A DNA stretch of 64,000 nucleotides from contig NZ_FSRM01000002.1 in the NCBI RefSeq assembly GCF_900141745.1, positions 124,001-188,000 on the forward strand, read 5' to 3'. Below the pieces are notes generated by a model, which worked only from the letters and a program-made list of their open reading frames with translations, searched no databases and was not told where the DNA came from. Both the position numbers and the translations under genes were made by a program. This document shows, piece by piece, positions 45,109 to 54,185 of this stretch. The stretch comes from Paraburkholderia phenazinium. Its GTDB lineage: Bacteria; Pseudomonadota; Gammaproteobacteria; Burkholderiales; Burkholderiaceae. The stretch's first letter is position 1. Each line of letters starts with the position of its first letter.

Positions 45109-46266
45109 ATGAAAAAAACCCTCATCATCGCGGGCATCATGGGCGCGTTCGCCATCAACGCCCACGCACAAAGCAGCGTCACGTTGTACGGCACGCTGGA
45201 TGCCGGTCTGGTCTACACGAACAACCAGGGTGGCCACAATAACTGGCAACAAGGTAGCGGCACGGTGTCGGATACGTACTTCGGCCTGCGCGGCAGCGAA
45301 GACCTCGGCGGCGGCCTGCATGCCATCTTCACGTTGGAAGACGGCTTCAACATTAACAACGGCCAGTTCAACGAAAGCAACACGTTGTTCAACCGTCAGG
45401 CTTTCGTCGGTCTGCAAAGCGACCAGTACGGTACGCTGACCCTCGGCCGTCAATATGACTCCGTGGTCGACTACCTCGGTCCGCTGTCGGAAGCAGGTTC
45501 GGGCTACGGCAACAACCTCGCCGCCCACCCGTTCGACAACGACAACCTCGACAACTCGTTCTCGATCAAGAACGCAGTCAAATACCAGAGCGCGAACTAC
45601 GCCGGTTTCCACTTCGGCGGCTTGTACGGCTTCAGCAACGACGCTGGCCAGTTCGCGAACAACCGCGCATATAGCGCCGGCGCTTCGTACACCAACGGCC
45701 CGTTGAATGTTGCAGCTGCCTACCTGCAGATGAACAACTCACTGGGCAGCTCGAACTCGGGCGGCGCGGTGTCGGCAGGCGCAGGCAACGACGCCAACCT
45801 GACGGCAGCAACGCAGCGCACGTATGGCGTGGGCGCGAATTACTCGTTCGGTCCGGCTACGGTTGGTCTGCTGTACACGCACACACAGGACGACAACCTG
45901 ATCGCTGGCGACCAGAACGGCGTGGGCTTCACGGTGCCGACGGGTACGAACCTGCACCTCGACAACTATGAAGTCAACGGCAAGTACGCTCTGACTCCGG
46001 CGCTGAGCCTGAACGCGGCGTACACGTTCACGAACGGCCATGCGACGGGCGGCACGAGCGATGGCGATCCGAAGTGGCAAACCGTTTCGCTGCAGGCTGA
46101 CTACTCGCTCAGCAAGCGCACCGACTTCTACCTGGAAGGTGTGTACCAGCATGCGTCGGGCTCGTTGGGCGATGGCAGCGCGAACGTGGCTATGATCAAC
46201 ACGCTGTCGCCGTCGTCGACCGGCAACCAGGTCGCAGCGACCGTCGGTCTGCGTCACCGCTTCTAA
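45109..46266 (+). CDS. Trimeric outer-membrane porin
   Basis: A 385-residue general porin: signal peptide about 1-20 (AHA/QSS), opening strand SSVTLYGTLDAGLVYTNN, GSEDLGGGLHAIFTLEDGF and GRQYDSVVDYL segments, and C-terminal RHRF, as required for outer-membrane insertion. It is the same family as the porin at 5564-6709 but with different loop sequence. A GGAGTTAAAAAGC ribosome region precedes the ATG. It has its own terminator and is monocistronic. Confidence 0.93.
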   Translation: MKKTLIIAGIMGAFAINAHAQSSVTLYGTLDAGLVYTNNQGGHNNWQQGSGTVSDTYFGLRGSEDLGGGLHAIFTLEDGFNINNGQFNESNTLFNRQAFVGLQSDQYGTLTLGRQYDSVVDYLGPLSEAGSGYGNNLAAHPFDNDNLDNSFSIKNAVKYQSANYAGFHFGGLYGFSNDAGQFANNRAYSAGASYTNGPLNVAAAYLQMNNSLGSSNSGGAVSAGAGNDANLTAATQRTYGVGANYSFGPATVGLLYTHTQDDNLIAGDQNGVGFTVPTGTNLHLDNYEVNGKYALTPALSLNAAYTFTNGHATGGTSDGDPKWQTVSLQADYSLSKRTDFYLEGVYQHASGSLGDGSANVAMINTLSPSSTGNQVAATVGLRHRF

Positions 46267-46276
46267 TGAAGCTGCG

Positions 46277-46352
46277 GACCGGATCGAACGATCCGGTCTG
46301 TTGAGACTGCTGAACAGCGCACGCGTGACACGATCACGCGTGCGTTTTTTTA
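46277..46352 (+). terminator. Tandem hairpins ending the second porin gene
   Basis: A perfect inverted repeat GACCGGATCG/CGATCCGGTC (46277-46298) is followed by CACGCGTG-type stem ACGCGTG/CACGCGT with a run of T residues to 46352. The second is a canonical intrinsic terminator. Confidence 0.85.
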
Positions 46353-46539
46353 TGGGCGCGCGAAACGCACAAGTGTCGAACCGTCATGCATACGCAGGTA
46401 TACTCGCTGCAGCCGCCTTCCACGCTGCAGGCCTCATCAGGCGCTCGCCGCGGTTGACCGGCGGCTTCGTCGCGGAGCACCACGTTCTCCGCCCATGGCC
46501 CAGTTCCCGCGCCCGACCGGGAGCGCCGACGATCCGATC

Positions 46540-46884
46540 ATGAAAAAACTTCTTCTGTTACTCGTTCCCACAGCACTCACGCTTGCGGCCTGCGGCTCGT
46601 CCGGTCCCGCGCGCGATGCGTCGCAACCGCTGGTGTTCGTGACGTCGCAACGCACCACCTCCGACATTACAGAATGCCTGGAGAGCCGTCTTTCGCGCGT
46701 ACGGGCATCGTCCGTGGGCGGAGCGACCGAACTGGCCGTTGGATCGGATTCCAACACTTCGTACTTCGTTACACTTACGCCTGCCAGTGCCGGGTCCGTC
46801 ATCAAGGTGATGCGGCCGGCCAACTCGCCGGACGATCCGCCGGAACCGGAAATGCGCTTCGATATCGCGCGCTGCGCGACCTAA
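46540..46884 (+). CDS. Putative lipoprotein
   Basis: A 114-residue protein with a lipoprotein signal peptide: KKLLLLL start and a lipobox LAAC, so Cys at about 18 would be lipidated. The mature region has two further cysteines (DITECLES and ARCAT), which could pair in the periplasm. No known domain. ATG 46540 is chosen over an upstream in-frame ATG (46495) because it opens the signal peptide. Membrane anchoring side unknown. Confidence 0.7.
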   Translation: MKKLLLLLVPTALTLAACGSSGPARDASQPLVFVTSQRTTSDITECLESRLSRVRASSVGGATELAVGSDSNTSYFVTLTPASAGSVIKVMRPANSPDDPPEPEMRFDIARCAT

Positions 46885-46949
46885 GCAGCGGGCATCGCGT
46901 CTGCGCTTTGCGCGGCGCTTGCCGCTTGACGAATGTGAGTGAGTCTCTC

Positions 46950-46987
46950 GCGCCGCGCCTGCACTGCACGCGCGGCGCTGTCTTTTT
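46950..46987 (+). terminator. Terminator of the lipoprotein gene
   Basis: GCGCCGCGC (46950-46958) pairs with GCGCGGCGC (46970-46978), followed by TGTCTTTTT. Confidence 0.7.
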
Positions 46988-47060
46988 GCGCGGGCATCTG
47001 CGAATATAACGGCCCTTCGTATTCGTAATCAGACGGCGCACGTGGCGCCGCGCACTTCCG

Positions 47061-47579
47061 ATGGCATCGAACAAAGCACATCACGCTACCGGCTTCGCGG
47101 CCGGTGTTATCGCCGCGGCTATCGTCGCGCGCAGTGGCGCGGGCGGCCCGTTTCATCTGTGGGTGTTGTCGAGTTTTATCGCCGCCGTGGCCGGCGGTAC
47201 GGCGCCCGACTGGATGGAAGTGGCATGGTGGTCGCGCAAGCGGCGCCTGTGGATCACTCACCGCACCGTCACGCATTGGGGCATTGGGTGGGTCGTGTTG
47301 CTGGTGTTGTCGTATCGTTGGCTTGGGCTACCGCATCCGTTTGCGGCAATCGCGTTTGGCTTTGCTTGCGGCGGCTTGATGCATTTACTCGCAGATTGGC
47401 CTAACCCGCTTGGCGTGCCATGGATTGCAGGCCGTCACTCGCTTAACTGGTGGAATAGCGGGCACTGCGATCTGCTGGTGGTCGGGGCTTCGTGGATCGC
47501 CGCGTGGTTTGTGGCTGGCCATGTCTGGCTACATGGCGTGCATGGGTTTGCGTTGTTGCAGCATTTGCGGGCGGGTTAG
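47061..47579 (+). CDS. YdjM-type membrane-bound metal-dependent hydrolase (DUF457)
   Basis: A 172-residue integral membrane protein of the YdjM/DUF457 family. The conserved HH near the start (KAHHATGF), APDWMEV, HRTVTHW and HLLADWPNPLG motifs supply His/Asp ligands expected for a metal centre. About four transmembrane segments. E. coli YdjM is SOS-induced, but no LexA box was confirmed here. Its substrate is unknown. Confidence 0.85.
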   Translation: MASNKAHHATGFAAGVIAAAIVARSGAGGPFHLWVLSSFIAAVAGGTAPDWMEVAWWSRKRRLWITHRTVTHWGIGWVVLLVLSYRWLGLPHPFAAIAFGFACGGLMHLLADWPNPLGVPWIAGRHSLNWWNSGHCDLLVVGASWIAAWFVAGHVWLHGVHGFALLQHLRAG

Positions 47580-47612
47580 GCTATCGATGACGCGCACGCC
47601 CCGTCGCAATCG

Positions 47613-48818
47613 TCACGCCCCGCCAAACGCGTCAAGCGCCCGCTTCAACCGCAGCACACCTTCTTCGATATCGCTCACGCCCGGTGCCGCAAACGACAAT
47701 CGCAGCGACGCCAGGTCAACGTTGTCCTTATAAAACGCGACGCCGGGCACAAACATCACGTTCTGTTCGATACACGCCTTCAGATAAACGGACGCATCGA
47801 ATCCGCCGCCGAGCCGCCCCCATACGAACATCCCGCCCGCTGGACGATGAAACGCAATCTCGTCTTTCAGATGCGTCTGGAGACCATCGCACAGCGTCCT
47901 GCATTTCAATGCGTAGGCCGCGATGATCTGCGGCAGATGCGCTTCAAGCGCGCCGCTCGCGAGATATTCCGCTGCAATCACCTGAGTCAGGGACGAGGTA
48001 CACAGATCCACGGTCTGCTTGGCGACCGTACAGCGCCGCAGAATCTCCGCATGTGCCACAGTCCAGCCCACTCGCAAACCCGGCGCCACGATCTTCGACA
48101 AACTCGAAAAGTGCACGAGCCAATCGCGCGAGCCGGGCACCTGGGCACTCAACGCGAGCAGCGAGGGCACCGCCTCACCGGCAAACCGCAGATCCCCGTA
48201 TGGGTCATCTTCAATGACGAGAAACTGATGCCGCGCCGCCAGCTTCAGCAATGCAATGCGGCGGTCATGGGAAAGCGTCGCGCCGGTCGGATTCGCGAAT
48301 GTGGGCACCGTGTAAAGCAGCTTCGGCGCGCGCTTGAGCGTGCCCGCTTCGAGTAGCGCGGTCAACGCAACCACGTCGAGGCCGTCCTGATCGACCGGGA
48401 TCGTAATCACCTCGGCTTGCTGCAACTTGAGCGCCTGCAGCGTCGCCGGATAAGCCGGCTGTTCGACCAGTACGATGTCACCAGCGCCCACCATTACGCG
48501 CAGCAGCAGATCGAAGCCTTGCTGCGAGCCCGTGGTCACCAGTAATTCCTGCGGCGTACATGGCGTGCCGCGCCGCGTCATCAGTCTGGCAAGCTCCTCT
48601 TTGAGGACCGGCAAGCCGTCGGTTGGGCCATATTGCAAACACAGCGCGCTCTGTTCCGACGCGCGTGCTGTCGCTGCATCAAGACCTGCCCGATCGAACA
48701 GGTCGCTCGCCGGATAGCCGCCTGCAAACGAGATCATGCCCGGCTGTCCCAGGTATTTGAACAGCTCACGAATCGGCGAGCCAGACGGTGCTTCGAACGG
48801 TGGAGTGAACGAGAACAT
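47613..48818 (-). CDS. PLP aminotransferase, 2-aminoadipate/LysN-like
   Basis: A 401-residue class I/II aminotransferase. PLP-Lys lies in SSLSKIVAPGLRVGW (about 242), with the YGPTDGLPVLKEELARLM opening and NPTGATLS segments of the LysN/AAT-II group. These enzymes transaminate 2-aminoadipate or aromatic and branched-chain substrates. Neighbouring genes for an FAD amine oxidase and ALDH7 aldehyde dehydrogenase suggest lysine/pipecolate degradation, where 2-aminoadipate is an intermediate; this is inference. Confidence 0.85.
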   Translation of the reverse strand: MFSFTPPFEAPSGSPIRELFKYLGQPGMISFAGGYPASDLFDRAGLDAATARASEQSALCLQYGPTDGLPVLKEELARLMTRRGTPCTPQELLVTTGSQQGFDLLLRVMVGAGDIVLVEQPAYPATLQALKLQQAEVITIPVDQDGLDVVALTALLEAGTLKRAPKLLYTVPTFANPTGATLSHDRRIALLKLAARHQFLVIEDDPYGDLRFAGEAVPSLLALSAQVPGSRDWLVHFSSLSKIVAPGLRVGWTVAHAEILRRCTVAKQTVDLCTSSLTQVIAAEYLASGALEAHLPQIIAAYALKCRTLCDGLQTHLKDEIAFHRPAGGMFVWGRLGGGFDASVYLKACIEQNVMFVPGVAFYKDNVDLASLRLSFAAPGVSDIEEGVLRLKRALDAFGGA

Positions 48819-48999
48819 GGTGTCGAAACGGTAGACCGCGGGCTCGTGGCCAGCAGTTAAGTGAGTGGGGCAAAAGGTTCGGCTTTAAGAGCTCAGGGCG
48901 CTCCGTGAGCCAACGCCAACGTAGATTGTGGTCAGCAACCCCACGCGCGGCAAACGATATCTAATCACTACGTTTTGAGTTTTCGGAATCACTCGGCGC

Positions 49000-49026
49000 A
49001 AAAAAACCCGGCGCGAGGCCGGGTTC
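49000..49026 (-). terminator. Terminator downstream of the FAD oxidase
   Basis: AACCCGGC/GCCGGGTT stem with a 5-nt loop, with a T run read in the minus direction. It closes the ALDH7/oxidase transcription unit. Confidence 0.8.
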
Positions 49027-49088
49027 AGCTAACGCATTCCCAAAGGCGCCGGCAACATGACGCACAACGCAACTGCACTTGTCCGCAC

Positions 49089-50261
49089 CTAGACAACATT
49101 CTTTTCGACGATCGGCCGGTTCTCCAGCACGCGCTCAAAATTGAGCGACGACAGATCGAGCGTCGTATAACGCCCGTTCAGAATCAGTTCACTGACGCCG
49201 CGCCCGGTGGCCGGCCCTTGCTGCAAGCCATGACCGCTAAACCCGTTGGCGAAGATACAGTTATCGACATCAGGATGATGGCCGATGATCGCGTTCTGAT
49301 CCAGAACGTTATATTCGTAGTAGCCCGACCAGCAATTCTGCACGCGCAGCGCTTCAAATTGCGGCACGCGATGCGCCAGCGTCGGCCAGATCACCTCATC
49401 GAACAGCGCGTGGTCGACTTCGTCGAGCGGCAGATCGTCCGGATCGTTATCCGCACTCGGCGACGTCCCGCAGATAAACGACTTGCCTTCAGGCCGGAAA
49501 TAGACGCCGGTCGGATCGATCAGCAACGGACAGTGTTCCAGTCGCGCAGGCGAACTGACGTTGAAAATACTGCGGCGGCGCGCGAATATCGGAATGTCGA
49601 TGCCGATCATCTGAGCGATCTTGCGCGACCACGCTCCCGCCGCATTCACCACCACGTCGCAGGGGAAAGTCTCGCCGCCCGCCGTCACCACTTGCGTGAC
49701 TCGCTTGCCGTCGCGATCCAATGCTGTCACCGCATCGGCCATGTAGCGTGCGCCCAGCGCCTGCGCCTTCTTGCGCAAAGCCTGCACGAGGCCATAGCCA
49801 TCGAACCAGCCCTCGCCGCTTTCCCCATAAGCGCCCGCCACCAGATCCTCGGTATTGAGCCACGGGAAACGTGCCTGCAATGCCGCTTTCTCGAGCAGAC
49901 TGATGTCGGCGCCAAGGCTTTTCTGCAGCGCGTGATTCTCGCGCAAGGTGCGCTCGCCGGCCGGCGTGGCAAGGAACAGGTAGCCGCCTTCATGCAGATC
50001 GATCGAAGGTTTTGCACCGTCGATCTCCAGACGCTCGCCGATTGAACGCAAGAACTCGATGCCGAACAGCGACATCTGGATCGAGAGCGGTGTGGAGAAC
50101 TGCTGACGGATCGACGCCGCCGACAACGCCGACGACGAGCGCGCGTAGGTCGGATCGCGCTCGATCACGGTGACGCTCACGGTCGGGTCCGAAGCCCGCA
50201 AGAAATACGCAATCGAGCTGCCGATCACGCCACCGCCGATGATTACGACTTTCGCACTCAC
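49089..50261 (-). CDS. FAD-dependent amino-acid/pipecolate oxidase-like (DAO family)
   Basis: A 390-residue flavoprotein: N-terminal FAD site VVIIGGGVIGSSIAYFL with ERDP at about 34 for ribose binding, a GYLFLAT insertion and a C-terminal NGFSGHGLQQGPATGRGVSELI FAD segment. GTG 50261 is chosen because it follows a GGAG site, whereas an upstream open extension is basic and uncharacteristic. By position beside an ALDH7 gene it is a good candidate for L-pipecolate oxidase (AmaA-like), but a FOXRED1-like general dehydrogenase is possible. Confidence 0.8.
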   Translation of the reverse strand: MSAKVVIIGGGVIGSSIAYFLRASDPTVSVTVIERDPTYARSSSALSAASIRQQFSTPLSIQMSLFGIEFLRSIGERLEIDGAKPSIDLHEGGYLFLATPAGERTLRENHALQKSLGADISLLEKAALQARFPWLNTEDLVAGAYGESGEGWFDGYGLVQALRKKAQALGARYMADAVTALDRDGKRVTQVVTAGGETFPCDVVVNAAGAWSRKIAQMIGIDIPIFARRRSIFNVSSPARLEHCPLLIDPTGVYFRPEGKSFICGTSPSADNDPDDLPLDEVDHALFDEVIWPTLAHRVPQFEALRVQNCWSGYYEYNVLDQNAIIGHHPDVDNCIFANGFSGHGLQQGPATGRGVSELILNGRYTTLDLSSLNFERVLENRPIVEKNVV

Positions 50262-50331
50262 GACAAGGCTCCATCGAAAGCAGGCGCTGACCGCACGAAC
50301 CGTGCGGTCAGCCGGGACATCAGCCGGAAAA

Positions 50332-51831
50332 TCAGCCGATATTGAAGTCGATACCCTGCGCGAGCGGCAGCGCCGACGAGTAATTGACCGTGTTGGTCGC
50401 GCGGCGCATATAGGCCTTCCACGCATCCGAACCCGATTCGCGCCCGCCGCCGGTTTCCTTCTCGCCGCCAAACGCGCCGCCGATTTCCGCGCCGCTCGGT
50501 CCGATGTTCACATTGGCAATCCCGCAATCGCTACCGGCAGCGGACAGGAAACGCTCTGCTTCACGCAGATCCGTGGTGAACACGCAGGAGGACAGACCAT
50601 GCACCGCAGCGTTGTTCGCGTCGACCGCATCCGCGAAGTCCGAGTAGCGCAGCACGTAGAGAATCGGCGCGAAGGTTTCCTTCAGCACAACCGCCGTTTG
50701 CGACGGCATTTCGACGAGCGCCGGGCGCACGTAATAGCCGCTTTCGTAGCCCTTCACCTCGACGCGCTCGCCGCCGAACACCTTGCCGCCTTCCGCGACC
50801 GCCTGCTGCAGCGCTTCCTGCATACGGTTGAACGACTGCTTGTCGATCAGCGGACCCATCAGCGTGCCCTTCTCTAGCGGGTTGCCGATCGGCACCTTGC
50901 TGTAAAGCTGCTTCAGACGCTCGATGGTCTTGTCATACACGCTGTCGTGCACGAACAGGCGGCGCAGGGACGTGCAGCGCTGGCCCGCCGTGCCGACCGC
51001 GGAGAACAGGATGCCGCGCATGGCCAGTTCATGATCGGCGCTTTGCGCGACGATGCCGGCGTTGTTGCCGCCCAGTTCCAATAGCGAGCGGCCAAAGCGC
51101 TTCGCCACTTCGACGCCAACCGTACGGCCCATTTCAGTGCTGCCGGTAGCGCTGACGATCGACGCACGCGGATCGGCAACGAGTTTCGCGCCCACGTCGC
51201 GGCCACCGTTGATCAACGCGGTGAGGCCTTCGGGCGCATCGCCGAATTCCTTCAGCGCTTCGGCGAGAATCTGGTTGACGGCCAGCGCGGTGAGCGGGGT
51301 TTTTTCGGACGGCTTCCAGATCACGGCGTTGCCGCACACCAGCGCCAGCGCGGCATTCCACGACCAGACGGCGGCCGGGAAGTTGAACGCGGAGATCACG
51401 ACGCAGGTGCCCATGGGATGCCACGATTCGGCCATGCGGTGGCCCGGACGCTCCGAGGCGATGGTCAGGCCGTATAGCTGACGCGACAGGCCGACCGCGA
51501 AGTCGCAAATATCGATCATTTCCTGCACTTCGCCGAGACCTTCCTGGAGGATCTTGCCGGTTTCGAGCGTAATGATGCTGCCCAGCGCCTGCTTTTTCTC
51601 GCGCAGACGGTTGCCCAGCAGGCGTACCAGTTCGCCGCGGCGCGGCGCCGGCACATTGCGCCAGACGTTGAACGCGTGCTTGGCATTGGCGAGCGCCGCG
51701 TCGACGTCGGCGACGGTATGGCTGGCCACGCGGCCGATGAGCTCGCCGGAGATTGGCGAATGAACCGCGATGTCGCCGGCTTGCGCCGCCTGGGCGATGC
51801 CGAGATCGGCGAGGATGGTCGAAGCGTTCAT
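50332..51831 (-). CDS. amaB: ALDH7-family aldehyde dehydrogenase (aminoadipate-semialdehyde dehydrogenase, AmaB-like)
   Basis: A 499-residue aldehyde dehydrogenase of the ALDH7/antiquitin group. Signatures: ISAFNFPAAVWSWNAALALV, ATGSTEMGR, LLELGGNNAGIV and the nucleophilic Cys in GTAGQRCTSLRR (about 286). In bacteria the AmaB/Pcd enzyme oxidises 2-aminoadipate semialdehyde (piperideine-6-carboxylate) to aminoadipate in lysine and pipecolate breakdown. It lies 70 bp upstream of the FAD oxidase gene. Family assignment is firm, substrate inferred. Confidence 0.88.
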   Translation of the reverse strand: MNASTILADLGIAQAAQAGDIAVHSPISGELIGRVASHTVADVDAALANAKHAFNVWRNVPAPRRGELVRLLGNRLREKKQALGSIITLETGKILQEGLGEVQEMIDICDFAVGLSRQLYGLTIASERPGHRMAESWHPMGTCVVISAFNFPAAVWSWNAALALVCGNAVIWKPSEKTPLTALAVNQILAEALKEFGDAPEGLTALINGGRDVGAKLVADPRASIVSATGSTEMGRTVGVEVAKRFGRSLLELGGNNAGIVAQSADHELAMRGILFSAVGTAGQRCTSLRRLFVHDSVYDKTIERLKQLYSKVPIGNPLEKGTLMGPLIDKQSFNRMQEALQQAVAEGGKVFGGERVEVKGYESGYYVRPALVEMPSQTAVVLKETFAPILYVLRYSDFADAVDANNAAVHGLSSCVFTTDLREAERFLSAAGSDCGIANVNIGPSGAEIGGAFGGEKETGGGRESGSDAWKAYMRRATNTVNYSSALPLAQGIDFNIG

Positions 51832-52165
51832 AACAGGAATCCCTTAAATTTCCAATACGAAACAAGAGTAAGTTCGGAAACTATACACGCGGGGGTTTAT
51901 GGCGGCAAGCGCAATTGCGGCGGGGTCTGCGGCTCAGGTCACGGGCGCATCAGTCCGCGCCGCCTGGAGGCTTGCAGCATATAGGATAGGCGGATTTCCG
52001 GGGACCCGCTCGCGGCGGTGCGTAGCCTTTCTATCAGGACAATTTCGTTTCCTATACGAAATATTCTCGATCCGGAAACGTGTCTAGGTCGCGGCTGCCT
52101 CGCGCGCCCAGCGGACATGTCTTCGAACGCCGCTTCGAGCCTTCGGGCGCCTTCGAGTGCATACC
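51832..52165. promoter_or_regulatory. ALDH7 promoter region with repeated palindromic motif
   Basis: 334 bp between the ALDH7 start and the LysR stop. TTTCCAATACGAAA (51849-51862) and TTTCCTATACGAAA (52048-52061) are near-identical and near-palindromic, suggesting a regulator operator. One copy lies just upstream of the ALDH7 start, and the other 199 bp further upstream. No gene seen. Confidence 0.5.
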
Positions 52166-53053
52166 TCAATTGCCCGCCATCAACCGGTCGACCAGTGCCC
52201 GCGCAAACGGCGGCAAATCCTTGACGCTGCGCACGCAGATCTTCAGCTTGCGCTCCGCCCACGCGTCGTTCAGGCGCACAAGGGCAATCTGCATGGTCTT
52301 TCCATGGCGCAGCGCGACAGACTCCGGCACGATGCCGATGCCCACACCTGCCTCGATCATCCGACAGGCCGCCTCGAAGTTGCCCACCTGAATGCGCAGT
52401 TTGAGCCGCACACCCAGCGTATCGGCCGCGCTCGTCACAAACGCGTGAATCGCGCTCGCGGTGGGCAAGCCGACGAAGTTGTCCTCGAGCGTCTGCGCGA
52501 AATCGACCGAACGCTCATGTGCGAGTGCATGGTCTTTCGAGGTGACAAGGATCAACCGGTCGTCCCGATACGGCAGCATCTCCAGATGCTCGGCGTGCAT
52601 GTTGCCTGCAACGATGCCGATGTCGGTCGCGCTATCCGCGACGCCTTTGACGATCTCGCCGCTCAGCACTTCGCGCAAGTCGATGTTGACATCGGGATGG
52701 TCGCGCAGGAAATGGCTCAGGACATTGGGCAGGAATTCGCTGATCGCCGTGGTGTTGGCCCAGATCCGCACATGGCCCTTGATGCCTTCGCCGTACTCCT
52801 GCATGTCGCCCGCCAGATGCTCGACTCGCTCGAGCACGAGCCGGGCGTGGTGGACGAACGCCTCGCCGGCTGGCGTCGGCGTCACCCCCTGGCTGGTTCG
52901 ATAGAGCAGTTTGAAGCCGAGCTGCTCCTCCAGGTTCTTGATCCGGTTGCTCGCCGCCGGTGCCGAAAGGTGGGAACGCTCCGCCGCGCGGGCAAGGTTT
53001 TTCGTGTCGGCAACGTTGATGATGAGCCGCAGGTCTACAAAGTCGAAATGCAT
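52166..53053 (-). CDS. LysR-family regulator
   Basis: A 295-residue LysR regulator with an N-terminal winged helix (NLARAAERSHLSAPAASNRIKNLEEQLG, about 18-45) and a C-terminal periplasmic-binding-like effector domain. ATG 53053 begins the canonical domain; an in-frame extension before it is not supported. It lies upstream of the ALDH7/oxidase genes on the same strand and may control them, or the itaconate-like operon on its other side; context does not decide. Confidence 0.86.
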   Translation of the reverse strand: MHFDFVDLRLIINVADTKNLARAAERSHLSAPAASNRIKNLEEQLGFKLLYRTSQGVTPTPAGEAFVHHARLVLERVEHLAGDMQEYGEGIKGHVRIWANTTAISEFLPNVLSHFLRDHPDVNIDLREVLSGEIVKGVADSATDIGIVAGNMHAEHLEMLPYRDDRLILVTSKDHALAHERSVDFAQTLEDNFVGLPTASAIHAFVTSAADTLGVRLKLRIQVGNFEAACRMIEAGVGIGIVPESVALRHGKTMQIALVRLNDAWAERKLKICVRSVKDLPPFARALVDRLMAGN

Positions 53054-53247
53054 GACGAAAGCCGATGGAGTGAGCGCCGGTGCGCCGACAACCACCTACA
53101 GGCGGACGGCAGCAACGCAAAGACCCATCTTAACCGGGCGCGAAACGGCGTTTCAATTAGCCGAATGGCTAGCCTCGGTACGGCCTGCGGGGCCATCGTC
53201 TCCCGCACGGCGCAGCGGCAGTCTGCGCCGACTCCCCCTCGCTTCCC

Positions 53248-54015
53248 TCAGACAAACGCCATCAGTTTCTCCGCCAGCGCTTCCGGCGCGCTGACCATGG
53301 CATCGTGTCCCGTAGCAATCTCATCCCACGCCCAGTCCTTCTGCGCTTTCACAAAGTCACGGCTGCTTTGCAAAGGGGCGTACACGGGATCGACGCACTG
53401 GATGTAGACCTTCGGAAGCGCGCCACCCACCGGGCCCGTCAAAGCAATAGGATCGTCGAACGTCTTCAACGGATGCGGTGTGCAATACCGCTCTAGCAAT
53501 GCGACCTGATCGGGCTCGAACACGCCGAATGCGCTCGCGGGCGGTACCGGGATGGTCAAACCGTTACTGGTTTCCAGCGCGAGTTGCCTACGCGCCGCGG
53601 CGATCTCCGGCGCGAGCCGCGAAAACGCCGTCTCCCCATTAGACAGCACGACTGCGTCGAGAAACACCAGTTGACGGATACGCTGCGGCACGCGATCGGC
53701 AGCGCCAGCGATTGATATGCCGCCGAAGCTGTGCCCGACCAGAATCACATCGGAGAGGTCGTGCTGCTCGAGCACATCGACGACGTCCTGAATGAAGACC
53801 TGCAGATCGATTTGCGGCGACAGCAGATTGCTTCGCTCGCCAAGCCCGCTTAGCGTCGGCGTGAACACGCGATGCCCGTTCGAGCGGAGGATCTGCGCGA
53901 CCGCTTCCCAACACCAGCCGCCGTGCCAGGCGCCGTGGACCAGTACGTAGGTGTGGGACTTCGTGTGCGCCGGCGTAGCCGTTGGCGCATTGGCAGGGGC
54001 ATCGGACTGAGTCAA
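53248..54015 (-). CDS. Alpha/beta-hydrolase
   Basis: A 255-residue alpha/beta-hydrolase related to hydroxynitrile lyase and plant-esterase-like proteins. The oxyanion segment VHGAWHGGWCWE is at about 27-38, the nucleophile elbow GHSFGG at about 94-99, and a C-terminal catalytic His is in the TGHDAMVS segment. The start is TTG 54015, because GAAGGAG is placed six bases upstream; longer in-frame readings have no site. It is in the same direction as the MFS gene upstream and may be the last gene of that operon. Substrate unknown. Confidence 0.82.
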   Translation of the reverse strand: MTQSDAPANAPTATPAHTKSHTYVLVHGAWHGGWCWEAVAQILRSNGHRVFTPTLSGLGERSNLLSPQIDLQVFIQDVVDVLEQHDLSDVILVGHSFGGISIAGAADRVPQRIRQLVFLDAVVLSNGETAFSRLAPEIAAARRQLALETSNGLTIPVPPASAFGVFEPDQVALLERYCTPHPLKTFDDPIALTGPVGGALPKVYIQCVDPVYAPLQSSRDFVKAQKDWAWDEIATGHDAMVSAPEALAEKLMAFV

Positions 54016-54185
54016 CGGCGTCTCCTTCGGAAGCTGCGGATGCGGGCCTCGCGTTGTGCGATGTGCCACGTGGGCGGAAGCCGTCGAACCCCGTGGGCTC
54101 CGCGCCAACCGAACCTACATTAAATCACGCGCCCTCTTCTCACGCATTGCCGGCGCTTACCCACGGCAGGCCCCACAACCAAACC

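Noticed and set aside
49089..50471. Longer FAD oxidase starting at 50471
   Set aside because: The extension is arginine-rich and precedes a clean GTG with a GGAG site that opens the FAD-binding motif.
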